Shown here: positions 7,848 to 16,516 of the stretch, in pieces
Numbering within the stretch: the first letter of the stretch is position 1
Layout of the letters: each line of letters starts with the position of its first letter
Assembly (NCBI GenBank): GCA_020639235.1
Contig: JACKHC010000002.1
Location: 186,001 to 250,000, forward strand
Direction of reading: 5' to 3'
Source: Phycisphaeraceae bacterium
GTDB lineage: Bacteria; Planctomycetota; Phycisphaerae; Phycisphaerales; UBA1924
DNA: 64,000 nucleotides
The notes under the pieces: model-generated
What the model was told of the DNA's origin: nothing
What the model saw: only the letters and a program-made list of their open reading frames with translations
Databases searched by the model: none
Made by a program: the position numbers and the translations under genes

Positions 7848-8255
7848 ATGGCGCAGGACCTGACAACGGTTTCGGTGAGAATGGGCCGCAAGCCGTATTC
7901 CACCGAGGTTTCAACAGACTCGCACTCATTCCTGATGGATGTTGATGCGTCCAAAGGCGGCGGCGACTCGGGCCCCGACCCGCACGAGCTGCTCCTGGCG
8001 TCGCTCGGCGCATGCACGGTCATGACCGTGAAGATGTACGCGGACCGCAAGGGCTGGGCGATCGACTCCATCGATGCGAATGCGAGCCACGCGACCGAGC
8101 GAACCGATGAAGGCATGCGGCACCGCTTTGTCGTCGACATGACGATCAAGGGCGATCTCGATGAAGAGCAGCGCGCGCGCCTGATTGACATCGCGCACCG
8201 GTGCCCGATCCACCGGGCGCTGGTCGAACCGAAGTCCGTCGAGATTCGGGGCTGA
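7848..8255 (+). CDS. OsmC-family peroxide-reducing protein
   Basis: 135-aa OsmC/YhfA-type protein. The two redox cysteines are C56 in LLASLGACTVMTVKMYADRK and C119 in HRCPIHRAL; in the family these reduce organic or fatty-acid hydroperoxides using a dithiol cofactor. DPHELLLASLGAC is the family signature. The start is supported by AGGAGG about 10 nt upstream. It is divergent from ppiC and ends directly against a convergent small gene at 8256. Confidence 0.9.
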   Translation: MAQDLTTVSVRMGRKPYSTEVSTDSHSFLMDVDASKGGGDSGPDPHELLLASLGACTVMTVKMYADRKGWAIDSIDANASHATERTDEGMRHRFVVDMTIKGDLDEEQRARLIDIAHRCPIHRALVEPKSVEIRG

Positions 8256-8468
8256 TCAGCCGCTCGCGTCGATGATGCGCCCGATGTTCGGATCGGCGGG
8301 CACCGCCTGGACAGCGCCCGGCCTGGCCGAATCGATCTTCGACGCCCCCTCGATCAACTCGTTGATCGCGCGCCCCTGATCGCGCGCAACATCGAACGCC
8401 TTGGCGAGCACGGCGTAGGCGATCTGGGACCGAGGGTCGCCCGCGGCTGCTGATCCGATCGAGTCCAT
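8256..8468 (-). CDS. Small YjfB-like putative motility protein
   Basis: 70-aa protein with one amphipathic helix (SQIAYAVLAKAFDVARDQGR) followed by AINELIEGA and the ending PNIGRIIDASG. Length, helix and the P-x-x-G-x-x-I-D ending resemble the YjfB family, annotated as putative motility proteins of unknown mechanism. The similarity is from memory and modest. No flagellar genes are close by. The stop codon abuts that of osmC. Confidence 0.55.
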   Translation of the reverse strand: MDSIGSAAAGDPRSQIAYAVLAKAFDVARDQGRAINELIEGASKIDSARPGAVQAVPADPNIGRIIDASG

Positions 8469-8565
8469 ACGAAGAACATCCGATTCATGCCCACAGAACT
8501 CGATCTGCGTGCGTTCCTCGAAGGTGATTCACGCGCCTGCCTGCGGATCGTGAGGGCAAACGGGG

Positions 8566-9123
8566 TTATCGGCGGCGTCGGCGCAGCCCACCGGCCGCGG
8601 CGCCGCCGAGCAGGGCCAAGGCGCCCGGCGCAGGGATCAGCGAGACCTCGAAGCGCGTGTCGGACGAGAATGACCCGGAGTACGCGAAGATCGGCCCGGG
8701 GCCGACCGGATCGACCGATTGCACCTCAAAGCTCCACAGGCCGGGGCCGATGATGCCGTTGAGATCCGTGAAGTTCACATCGGAGTTGAACGTGCCCTGC
8801 CCCGACCAGCCGAGGTCGGCGCCGGAGACGGAGATAAACGTCGTCCCCGAGTTGGCGATGAGGTTGATCAGCAGGTTCTCCGCCTGGAAGGTCGACGCCG
8901 TCGTGAACTCGATATTCAGGCGGACATTCGTGATCTCGTACCCGACGGCGGCGTTGGGGGCATTGCCCGGACCGAAGAACACGAGCTGAATCGTATTGTT
9001 GATCTGCGTCGAGTCGGGGAAGAAATCGATTACGTAAGGGCTGGGAATCGCCCCCGCCAGCGTGCTGGAGGCGATGGCGACGATCGGCGCGGCGGTCAAT
9101 GCAAACATGGCATTGCGGGTCAT
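8566..9123 (-). CDS. Secreted PEP-CTERM-like protein
   Basis: 185-aa exported protein. The signal peptide covers roughly residues 1-24 (MTRNAMFALTAAPIVAIASS, then TLAGA). The C-terminus LIPAPGALALLGGAAAGGLR plus RRRR is a sorting tail of the P-A-P-G type. The body is rich in N, T, S and F and predicted to be all-beta; nothing catalytic is visible. AAGGAGGAG stands 8 nt before the ATG, a strong ribosome-binding site. Confidence 0.85.
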   Translation of the reverse strand: MTRNAMFALTAAPIVAIASSTLAGAIPSPYVIDFFPDSTQINNTIQLVFFGPGNAPNAAVGYEITNVRLNIEFTTASTFQAENLLINLIANSGTTFISVSGADLGWSGQGTFNSDVNFTDLNGIIGPGLWSFEVQSVDPVGPGPIFAYSGSFSSDTRFEVSLIPAPGALALLGGAAAGGLRRRRR

Positions 9124-9209
9124 GGTTCGTTCTCCTCCTTTGGATCTTGTCAGGGTACACCGCTTTGGACGCCGGGCAAGCCGATTTGTTCACGCGCTCG
9201 GTGCGCCGC

Positions 9210-10160
9210 TCAGACCATTTCGTACGCCACATCGCGTTTGATGCGCCTGCCGACCTCCGAGGCGTACCGGCGCCCGAGTTCCGCGCGATGGCGGAGCGCC
9301 CAATCCGAGAGCCGCGTCGCGCCGACACGATCGCCATCGGAGAACAGCAATCCGCGCATCAGCCCCGCGATCTCCTCGCGCGTGATGATGACATCCTTGA
9401 CGAACGGATTGAGCGTCCGGGACACGGCATACCCGAGCCATGCGGGCACACGAACGATCGGACGCTTGATGCCGATGATGCCCGCGATCGTGCGCACGAG
9501 TTCCGTGTACGTGAAAGTCTCCGGTCCGACCGCGTCAACCGTCTGGTCCGTGGTCGTCGCCCCCTGCTCGATCAGCAGCGCGGCCATGTCATCGACGTGC
9601 ATCGGCTGGAGTTTGTACCGCCCGTCGCCGAACACCCCGAAGATCGGCAGGTGACGGAGCACCCACGCGATGTTGTTCACCAGGATGTCGCCCCTGCCGA
9701 ACAGGACGCCCGGCCGGACGACGGAATGCGGCACGCCGAGTCGCCGCAGGTGCTGCTCGAGTTCGAGCTTGCCGTCGTAGTACGCGAGGCCGCGTCCCTC
9801 GTCGGGTTTGAGAATCGACACGTGCACAATCCGCTTCACGCCGGCTTCCTTGGCGGCCTCGAAAAGCGCCTTGGTATTGGCGACGGCCTGCGCGAAGGTA
9901 AACAGCTTGTGATTGAACCGCACCCAATAGGTGTTGTAGAGGACCTCCGCGCCGCGCAGCGTCTCGACGAGCGCAGCGCGATCCGTAAAGTCCATGGGCG
10001 CGAGTTCGAGGCGATCGCCGAACGGATTGGGCCGATTGGGCGAGTTGGTCAGCGTCCGGAGGCGGATGTCCGCGCCGTGCGCCGCCAGCAGGCCCGAGGC
10101 GACAGACTTGCCGGTGTAACCTAATGCGCCGGTGACAACATGAAGAGGGCGATCGTCCAT
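9210..10160 (-). CDS. NAD(P)-binding atypical SDR (NDUFA9-like epimerase)
   Basis: 316-aa Rossmann-fold protein. The dinucleotide site is VVTGALGYTGKSVASGLL (G-x-x-G-x-x-G). YDGKLELEQHL supplies the Y-x-x-x-K pair, and VRPGVLFGRGDILVNNIAWV is typical of the NmrA/NDUFA9 branch of atypical SDRs. LQPMHVDDMAALLIEQ is the usual substrate-domain segment. The family includes complex I accessory subunits and quinone- or NAD-linked reductases; the substrate is not predictable. The start at 10160 (MDDRPLHVV) is just before the first strand. It is divergent from the DinB gene at 10220. Confidence 0.82.
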   Translation of the reverse strand: MDDRPLHVVTGALGYTGKSVASGLLAAHGADIRLRTLTNSPNRPNPFGDRLELAPMDFTDRAALVETLRGAEVLYNTYWVRFNHKLFTFAQAVANTKALFEAAKEAGVKRIVHVSILKPDEGRGLAYYDGKLELEQHLRRLGVPHSVVRPGVLFGRGDILVNNIAWVLRHLPIFGVFGDGRYKLQPMHVDDMAALLIEQGATTTDQTVDAVGPETFTYTELVRTIAGIIGIKRPIVRVPAWLGYAVSRTLNPFVKDVIITREEIAGLMRGLLFSDGDRVGATRLSDWALRHRAELGRRYASEVGRRIKRDVAYEMV

Positions 10161-10219
10161 GCCCGGATTGTAGGATGGAGCTCCGCCACCAAGGACCCAC
10201 CGCACATCTGGAGCCAACC

Positions 10220-10711
10220 ATGCCCGAACATGATCCCGCGACCATCCTCCTGACGCACAACAAGTGGGCCAACACGCAGATCATGAACGCGTGCGCCACG
10301 ATGAGCGAGGACGACTTCAAGCGGCCCATTGAGATGGGCATGGGGTCGCTCTACGCGACGATGGTGCACATCGGCGGAGCGATGCGGGGCTGGGCGGACC
10401 TGCTGGCGGGGCGCGGGTTCCGGGCGCGGGCCGAGGAAGCTTCGTACGAGCGTTCGGCATTGGTCGCGATGCTCGATGAGGCCGCCGATGAACTGACCCA
10501 GCTGGCCAGCGCCCACCCGATGAATGAGATCGTGACACGAGAGCGCGGCGGCAAGGAGTATTCATTCACACGCGGCGCGGTCATCACCCATGTGACCACG
10601 CACGGCATGCACCACCGCGCCCAGTGCCTGAACATGCTTCGCCAGTTGGGCAAGGAGTCGCTCCCGCCGATCTCGGTCGTGGAGTGGACGCTCATGGGCG
10701 AGGGGCGTTAG
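10220..10711 (+). CDS. DinB-family metal-binding protein
   Basis: 163-aa four-helix-bundle protein. Three histidines expected to bind a divalent metal are visible: one in ATMVHIGGAMRGW and two in THVTTHGMHHRAQCLNML. DinB/YfiT proteins include bacillithiol- and mycothiol-dependent transferases, but most are uncharacterised. The ATG at 10220 fits the start of helix 1 (LTHNKWANTQIMNAC). It overlaps the 3' end of the convergent DinB-like gene by 4 bp; having two family members tail to tail is unusual. Confidence 0.85.
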   Translation: MPEHDPATILLTHNKWANTQIMNACATMSEDDFKRPIEMGMGSLYATMVHIGGAMRGWADLLAGRGFRARAEEASYERSALVAMLDEAADELTQLASAHPMNEIVTRERGGKEYSFTRGAVITHVTTHGMHHRAQCLNMLRQLGKESLPPISVVEWTLMGEGR

Positions 10712-11238
10712 ACGCTCGGGATGTAGCCCATTGATCGATTGAACGCATCGGTTCCGCCCGGCGGGACGGAAAGGTGCCGCCATTGATCGCCCGCGAGGAT
10801 GCGGGCGAAGGTGACGATCTGGCCGGTGTGGTAGCCGTAATGGTCGATCTGGCGCGCGATCGCGCGCGCAACCGTGTGGGGCTGGCCCCGGATCGTGATG
10901 GTGCGCTCCAGATCGGCATCGGTGAGCGGCGACAGCGCGTCGAAAACGCAGCACCAACCGTCATCCCATCGTTGCATCAGGGCCTCGCTGGCGAGGTGAT
11001 CGTCTGCGAACTCCGAGTCGCGGTCGCGGGTCGGCTTCTCGCCGTCGGCCGTGAGGAAGTCGGTCCAGCGGGAGCGCATATTACCGGCCATGTGCCGCAT
11101 GATCACCGCGATCGGGTTCATCCCCGGCGCAGCGGACGCGTGCATTTGCGCATCAGACATCTGCGCGATGGCACGCTCGGCCAAGGACTTCTGACCCGCG
11201 AAGGTCTGCTCGAACGCCTCGATCGCGACGCGGCTCAC
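10708..11238 (-). CDS. DinB-like (DUF1572) protein
   Basis: 176-aa four-helix protein. Probable metal ligands are the histidine in IAVIMRHMAGNMRSRW and two in RQIDHYGYHTGQIVTFARIL. The motif W-x-D-F-L-T-x-D-G-E-K with R-D-x-x-E-F resembles DUF1572 members. The function is not known beyond likely metal binding. Its ATG overlaps the stop of the upstream esterase gene by 4 bp (ATGA), so it is probably the second gene of that operon. Confidence 0.82.
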   Translation of the reverse strand: MSRVAIEAFEQTFAGQKSLAERAIAQMSDAQMHASAAPGMNPIAVIMRHMAGNMRSRWTDFLTADGEKPTRDRDSEFADDHLASEALMQRWDDGWCCVFDALSPLTDADLERTITIRGQPHTVARAIARQIDHYGYHTGQIVTFARILAGDQWRHLSVPPGGTDAFNRSMGYIPSV

Positions 11239-12905
11239 TCGGGGTCGGTCTCGCCGGTGCCGGGATCGGCGTCACCGCCATCAGTACGTGTGGGCATGAC
11301 CTCGAACTTCTTGAAGTGCGCCACCATCTCTTCGCCCATGCGCGCGTGCCAGTCGAAGTCGTTGATGGTGGAGTGGTCGAGGCGGGGCTCGATCTCGACA
11401 TACCCGCCCCACTCCTGCGCCGCACCGAGATAGCCGGCGTCCTCAAGAGATGCCTTGAGGAGTTCCACGGCGTTGTTCAGGTAGTATGAGTCCATGTCGC
11501 CGACGCGGACGCGGATGTTGTTCTTGAAGATCGGGCCGAACTTCTCGGGCGCCTCGCGGAGTTGATAGGCGATGTCGTACTTGCGGTACTTCTCGGCGAT
11601 GTCATGATCGATCACCCCGGTGCCGGCGTTGTAGAGCGCAGCGGGATGGCCGTTCGCGCCCCTGGGGCCGAAGACACCCTGCCAGGAGTCCCACTGCTGG
11701 CCGCTGGAGTTGTCCGGCCCCATGACCTCCTCGTATCCGTTCTCGAGCGCGACGGAGTAGATGGGCTCGCCGTTCCTGCGAAAGGCCGGGACGACCTCGT
11801 CATCGCGCACATAGAGGTTGTCGTCCTCGTAGATATTCCCGATCTGGAACGCTCGGAAATCGACGGGGTCGGGCGCGGAGGCCCACGCGCCGCCGAAAGT
11901 GTCAGGGTAGTTCATGGCGAGCCAGATCGAAGACCACGCGCCGGAGGAATGGCCCTCGAGAACGCGCGCTTCCGGCTTGGCGATGAGCGGATACTTGGCC
12001 TCGAGCGCCGGGATGAGTTCCTCGATGATCGCGCGAGCGACCGGCCCGTTGTTCTCGGAGTCGGCGCACAGATTGTGACCGTTGGGCCCTTCGGGGTTGA
12101 TCACGATGCGGTAGGCCGAACGATTGAGGACAATGTTGAATCCCGGGTTCTGCGAGCGCATGCGCGCGAACCGGTAGCCGTCCTTGTGCGTGCCCCCGAA
12201 CCCCGGGACCTGGTAGATCGCGGGGTACTTCTTGCCGTTGTCCAGCCCGACCGGCGGGATCACGGCCACGCTCAGCTCGAAGTCGTGCCCCCAGAACTCC
12301 GAGAGAATCTCACTCTTGACGTGCATGTATTCAAAGAGCCCGACAGTAGACTCGGGGGAGGGTTGCCACACGCGCCCGAGCCGGAAGTCGATCGGGAACT
12401 CGAAGTCGGGCACCGCCGGGTTGTCCTTGATGCCGTCGGGGCCGTTGAAGTAGACGCGGTGCACACCCGACATGAGGTGCCCGGTCTCCTCGCGCCAGTC
12501 CGAGGCATTGCGCTGCACATCGAGGAGCATCTGGACGCGATACCCGCCCTCTTGAAGATCATTGAGCGTGACGGGGCACCCCAGCGAGTTGGCATCGTTG
12601 ACGATGAGGTGCTCGCCGGGCTTAAGGTCCTTGACATCGACGCCGAACATCGGCTGCGCGCTGTCCATGAACGGCCCGCGCACGGGCGACATGCCGCGCC
12701 CGATCGGGGCATCGTCGGAAATCATGTAGATGATCAGCCGCCCGGAGACCGGCTCGGCGAACACCTCTTCCGGGAACCAGACATCGAACGACGGGAAGAT
12801 GCGCTCGCGTTCGGCGGGGCCTTCGGGCGCCGGCGCATCATCCTGCGCCATGGCGTGCGATGCCGCGGTGATTGCCAGTGCCGATACGATCCAATGGAGT
12901 TTCAT
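11235..12905 (-). CDS. Secreted alpha/beta-hydrolase esterase (esterase D-like)
   Basis: 556-aa exported hydrolase. The N-terminal signal peptide is MKLHWIVSALAITAASHAMA with cleavage likely before QDD. The nucleophile elbow is G-H-S-S-G-A-W in EARVLEGHSSGAWSSIWLAM. The upstream block KKYPAIYQVPGFGGTHKDGY and the late DHSTINDFDWHARMGEEM (histidine of the triad) fit a putative-esterase domain. A beta-rich N-terminal half of about 200 residues precedes the catalytic domain. It acts in the periplasm or outside; the substrate is unknown. The start at 12905 is fixed by the signal peptide. Confidence 0.85.
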   Translation of the reverse strand: MKLHWIVSALAITAASHAMAQDDAPAPEGPAERERIFPSFDVWFPEEVFAEPVSGRLIIYMISDDAPIGRGMSPVRGPFMDSAQPMFGVDVKDLKPGEHLIVNDANSLGCPVTLNDLQEGGYRVQMLLDVQRNASDWREETGHLMSGVHRVYFNGPDGIKDNPAVPDFEFPIDFRLGRVWQPSPESTVGLFEYMHVKSEILSEFWGHDFELSVAVIPPVGLDNGKKYPAIYQVPGFGGTHKDGYRFARMRSQNPGFNIVLNRSAYRIVINPEGPNGHNLCADSENNGPVARAIIEELIPALEAKYPLIAKPEARVLEGHSSGAWSSIWLAMNYPDTFGGAWASAPDPVDFRAFQIGNIYEDDNLYVRDDEVVPAFRRNGEPIYSVALENGYEEVMGPDNSSGQQWDSWQGVFGPRGANGHPAALYNAGTGVIDHDIAEKYRKYDIAYQLREAPEKFGPIFKNNIRVRVGDMDSYYLNNAVELLKASLEDAGYLGAAQEWGGYVEIEPRLDHSTINDFDWHARMGEEMVAHFKKFEVMPTRTDGGDADPGTGETDPE

Positions 12906-12998
12906 GCGTTCCTCGTAAGTTCCGGTATTCCTGCGATGGCGCGGGGCGCCGAGAAGCGTGTCGATGATATCCCCCAACGATCGGTGAACAGAGTTCCG

Positions 12999-13853
12999 AT
13001 GAAGGATGCCCCATCTATCGACGAACGAGGCCCCTCCGGACAGAAGGAGTCGCCGACTCCGGTCTGGTACGACCGCCCGGCGTGGTACGACATCGTCCAT
13101 CAGCGGGGATCGGCCCGTGAGGCGCGTGAGCTGGACACCCTGGCTCGGAAACACGCCCGCACGAGGTTCTACCGCTCACGCGACGGCACGGGTGCGGCCA
13201 AGCCCGTCTGGCTGGAACCGGCGTGCGGCACCGGTCGGCTCCTGCGTGCCGGCGCCTCTCTCGGGGCCCGAGTGGTCGGCATCGACTCGAACCCCAACAT
13301 GGTTCGATACGCGCGCCGTTCGCTGGAAAGACGCGGCCTGCCCGGCACGGTGATCGAGGCCAGGATGGAGGACTTCGCCATCCGCGAACGAGCGGACCTG
13401 GCGCTCTGCCCCCACAACAGCATCCGACACCTCGAAACCGATGAGGCGGTGCTCTTTCACCTCCGCTGTGTCAATGCATCCCTAAAACAGGGGGGTACTT
13501 ATGTTATCGGGCTTGGAACAGCCCATTACGGGCAGGAAGAGGACGCCGAGGATGTCTGGTCGGCCAGGCGGGGGCGCCTCAGGGTGACGCAGGTGGTGCA
13601 GTACCTGCCCGCCTCGCCCCGGACACGCCGGGAGCGCGTGGTGAGCGTGCTGCATGTGGAGTCACCCGCCGGGTCCCGCTGCGTGGAGATGGCGTACGAC
13701 CTGCGTGCGTACTCCCGAGCGGAGTGGCTCGGCCTGATCGAGAGGTCCGCCATGGCGCTGGCCGGAGAGTATGACGAGGTCGGCGAACCCGTGCCCGAGG
13801 GCCCGGGATATCGCCAATGGGTGCTTATGAGACGGGAAGATGCTGGCGAGTGA
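12999..13853 (+). CDS. Class I SAM-dependent methyltransferase
   Basis: 284-aa methyltransferase. Motif I is WLEPACGTGRLLRAGASLGA (E-x-A-C-G-T-G-R) and the acidic end of strand 2 is VVGIDSNPNMVRYARRSLER; DLALCPHNSIRHL is the region of motif IV. The C-terminal half (residues 170-284) carries a beta extension seen in small-molecule methyltransferases. The substrate cannot be told. The ATG at 12999 is chosen: the frame is open far upstream, but that part is antisense to the esterase gene. Confidence 0.82.
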   Translation: MKDAPSIDERGPSGQKESPTPVWYDRPAWYDIVHQRGSAREARELDTLARKHARTRFYRSRDGTGAAKPVWLEPACGTGRLLRAGASLGARVVGIDSNPNMVRYARRSLERRGLPGTVIEARMEDFAIRERADLALCPHNSIRHLETDEAVLFHLRCVNASLKQGGTYVIGLGTAHYGQEEDAEDVWSARRGRLRVTQVVQYLPASPRTRRERVVSVLHVESPAGSRCVEMAYDLRAYSRAEWLGLIERSAMALAGEYDEVGEPVPEGPGYRQWVLMRREDAGE

Positions 13854-13922
13854 GCACCGGAGTGCCGATCATCGTATGGAGAGAAGACCGATACCCCTCC
13901 CCCACCCTTGCCGGAGCGTTCG

Positions 13923-14810
13923 ATGACGACCCGTTCCCGTCGCATTCTGACCATCCTGACCGTCTCGCTGGCCGGCCTCGTGCTCGGCGGGTGCGGGTGG
14001 ACGCAGTACAACGGCGTCGAACTCGACCTGCCGGCCCAGATGCCGCGGTTGGCGGTGGATGTCGAGAACTTCGCCGGGAACGTGGATGTCGTCGTGGACC
14101 CGGACATCGAGTACGCGTGCGTGAAGTACGCGCTGGCGACGGACGGCATTTTCCGATCCGAGGAAGAACGCGGAGCCGGGTACGAGCGGATGCGCGTGAC
14201 CGCCGAAGTGATCGACGAGGGCGGCGGGGCCGTGCTTGTGGCGCGATCGGTAACCGATGACCCGACGAACCCGGACCATCGAGCGTACATCCGGATCGTT
14301 GTGCCCCGCTGCGACGGCGTGCGCATCGTGAATCGGTTGGGGGATGTCGAACTGGTCAATGTGTCCGGAGCCATCGAGGTGGCGAACCGGTTCGGCTCCG
14401 TCGAGCTGCGCACAGAGACCCCGATGACATGGCCCGTGACCATCACAACGGTGGACGGCAACATCTACTACCAGGTGCCCGCGGGATCGACCGGGTACTT
14501 CGATCTGATGTCGCTCGATGGCGAGGCGTCGTACAAGGACGAAGTCGGCGGCACGTCACACCTCCGCAGCACCGCCAGCCATTCCACGGCGCGCCTCAAC
14601 GGGGGCGCGAACACGATCGTCTGCCGGACCAATGCGGGCAATGTCCGCGCGTATGTCATGGAGAACCCGACCGCGCTGACTCGTGCCTACAAGCACACGC
14701 TGCCCGACTTCCGCGAGGCACTGTTCCTTGAGGGGAGCAGGCGGCACACGCGGAATCTCCCGACGGGCGGCGTGCGTCCCGCGCCAGAGGGGCTGAAATA
14801 CGAAGATTGA
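13923..14810 (+). CDS. Putative lipoprotein, beta-rich
   Basis: 295-aa protein with a lipoprotein signal: TRSRRILTILTVSLAGLVLG then GC, giving a lipobox L-G-G-C, so it is probably anchored in a membrane by its N-terminal cysteine. The body looks like repeated short beta strands (IVNRLGDVELVNVSGAIEVA, NRFGSVELRT, TVDGNIYYQVP), reminiscent of DUF4097-type putative adhesin beta-helices. No catalytic residues are evident. CCGGAG precedes the ATG at 13923. It lies alone, 69 bp after the methyltransferase. Confidence 0.72.
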   Translation: MTTRSRRILTILTVSLAGLVLGGCGWTQYNGVELDLPAQMPRLAVDVENFAGNVDVVVDPDIEYACVKYALATDGIFRSEEERGAGYERMRVTAEVIDEGGGAVLVARSVTDDPTNPDHRAYIRIVVPRCDGVRIVNRLGDVELVNVSGAIEVANRFGSVELRTETPMTWPVTITTVDGNIYYQVPAGSTGYFDLMSLDGEASYKDEVGGTSHLRSTASHSTARLNGGANTIVCRTNAGNVRAYVMENPTALTRAYKHTLPDFREALFLEGSRRHTRNLPTGGVRPAPEGLKYED

Positions 14811-14825
14811 TCGCGCCGCGCGCGC

Positions 14826-15776
14826 TTACTTCTGCGAAGCGCGCTTGAGCTGCTCGCGCTGCAGGAGCGAGGCGTACCGGCAGATCTGGTCGACCACGAA
14901 CTGCTGATGCTCGGGCGAATGCCCGAACTCGAACGCCATGCCCGCGTAGATGCGCTGGGCGCTGTCGATGTGCGTGTGACGGAGCCGGGCGCTGATGCAG
15001 ATCGGTGCGGGGATGTGCGGCATCAGGTTCACCCGGATCCAGAACGCCCGATGGCGCTCGAAGAGCATCCGGTTGTCCGGCTCGAACAGGAGGCCCGCGC
15101 CGCCGCCGCCGATGTTGACCAGCAGCGACTTGGCGAGCGGCCCGATCTGCGGCCTGGTATCAGGGTCTGGCGCATCGGGCGTGATCTTGCCCGCGATGTT
15201 GCCGTCGGTCAGGCGCTGGATCTCCAGCCGGTTGGCGGTCTCCGCGACAATCACTGACAGCGGATCGAGCAGCGGGTAGCACTCGACCTCGGGGAGCGTT
15301 AGCCCGACGGTCGAAACGCGATAGAACTGGCGGCGCTGGCACCGCTCGACATGGGTCGGCATCACCAGGCGCATCGCGTTGATCTCGTGACTCGCGTTGA
15401 GACGCGCATTGGCCGACCCGAGAACGGTCGTCTTGAACATCCAGCGGTTCTGACCGATCGCGACGATGGCGATAAGTTCCACGCCGTCCTGGAGGCGGAT
15501 CTCCTGACCGAGCGCGCTGGGGAGCTCGACGATGATCTCTTCTTCGGTAAGGTTGAGGATGCGCACACGCCAGATGAGGTTGCGCCCCTGACCCTGCTCG
15601 TCGCCGCCCGCGTCGGCAAACGCCGGGAGACTGATCTCGAGCGCCCCGTTCCTCTCGTGGAGCTGCTGGAGACTGTGATGCCAGTTAGCTGTTCTCGAGC
15701 GTGTAGCGGGCACGGCGATTCTCCGAAGCGAACGATGATGGCGCGGCGCGATCGCCACGGTCCTTGTCGCTGGCAT
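14826..15776 (-). CDS. PilZ-like c-di-GMP-binding protein (YcgR-type)
   Basis: 316-aa protein. Residues from about 60 to 140 look like a YcgR N-terminal beta domain. Then come CQRRQFYRVSTVGLTLP, with the R-x-x-x-R motif of PilZ domains, and SLLVNIGGGGAGLLFEP in the place of the second motif, (D/N)-x-S-x-x-G. The serine of the second motif is glycine here, which may alter ligand binding. A likely role is c-di-GMP-dependent control of motility or the envelope. No flagellar genes are in view apart from a weak YjfB-like gene at 8256. Confidence 0.7.
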   Translation of the reverse strand: MPATRTVAIAPRHHRSLRRIAVPATRSRTANWHHSLQQLHERNGALEISLPAFADAGGDEQGQGRNLIWRVRILNLTEEEIIVELPSALGQEIRLQDGVELIAIVAIGQNRWMFKTTVLGSANARLNASHEINAMRLVMPTHVERCQRRQFYRVSTVGLTLPEVECYPLLDPLSVIVAETANRLEIQRLTDGNIAGKITPDAPDPDTRPQIGPLAKSLLVNIGGGGAGLLFEPDNRMLFERHRAFWIRVNLMPHIPAPICISARLRHTHIDSAQRIYAGMAFEFGHSPEHQQFVVDQICRYASLLQREQLKRASQK

Positions 15777-15832
15777 CGGCGGTGCAATCGCTCCTCTTCA
15801 TCTACAAGGCCCGCAGGTGGGCCTCACCGGCG

Positions 15833-16516
15833 CTATCGGACGGCGCGCATAACGATCAGGCAATCTGTGACGCGGTGCTCCGGTTCGATAAATCCGGCGG
15901 CCCGCGCGAGCAGCCGGAGCTCGCCCTTCGACCACAACCGCATCGGGCGGTCGGTGGGCTTAACCTCCCACGAGTTCTCATCGATCTCGTCGCCGCCGCG
16001 AAAGGCCAGAACGTTGTCACCCGGCGCCCAGACCAACTGGCTCTGGCCGTCTTCGGCCACCCCCGATTGCCAGTAGCCCTCGGAAACCTCGCGCCACAGC
16101 GGCTCGCAGAACGCATCGATGGCGAAGAACCCGCCGCCCGCGAGCGAGCACCGGATGCGCGTCAGCATCGCCAGCACCGCCACGGGATCGGTCAGCAGCA
16201 TGAATGTGTGCCCAAGACAGAGCACGGCGTCGGGCGGCGCGCCATGGACCGTGATGTCGCACGCGGGATCGAGCGCATCGCCAACACTGGCGTCGAGCCG
16301 CTTCCGCGCGCACGCCTCCACTGCGCATGGATCGGTATCAATGCCCCATGCGATATGACCCGCATCGGCGAGGGGCTTGAGAACGCGCCCGTCGCCGCAC
16401 CCGATATCGAGAATGCGCTTCGGCCCATCAGACAACAGATCGAGCAACCCGGCGACCTGTGCGTGGTGGTCCTCATCGTCGAGCGGGAACCAGTCGTCGA
16501 ACTCGAATGCGGCCAT
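15833..16516 (-). CDS. SAM-dependent methyltransferase
   Basis: 227-aa class I methyltransferase. RILDIGCGDGRVLKPLADAG is motif I (D-I-G-C-G-D-G) and AWGIDTDPCAVEACA the second strand. PDAVLCLGHTFMLLTD is the motif IV region, and HRVTDCLIVMRAVR the final strand. The substrate is unknown. Its ATG overlaps the TAA of cinA by one base (TAATG), so the pair is translationally coupled. Confidence 0.83.
   Translation of the reverse strand: MAAFEFDDWFPLDDEDHHAQVAGLLDLLSDGPKRILDIGCGDGRVLKPLADAGHIAWGIDTDPCAVEACARKRLDASVGDALDPACDITVHGAPPDAVLCLGHTFMLLTDPVAVLAMLTRIRCSLAGGGFFAIDAFCEPLWREVSEGYWQSGVAEDGQSQLVWAPGDNVLAFRGGDEIDENSWEVKPTDRPMRLWSKGELRLLARAAGFIEPEHRVTDCLIVMRAVR

Noticed and set aside
11562..12998. 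A long N-terminal extension of the methyltransferase ending at 13853.
   Set aside because: The extension is antisense to the secreted esterase gene and has no domain; the methyltransferase fold starts after the ATG at 12999.
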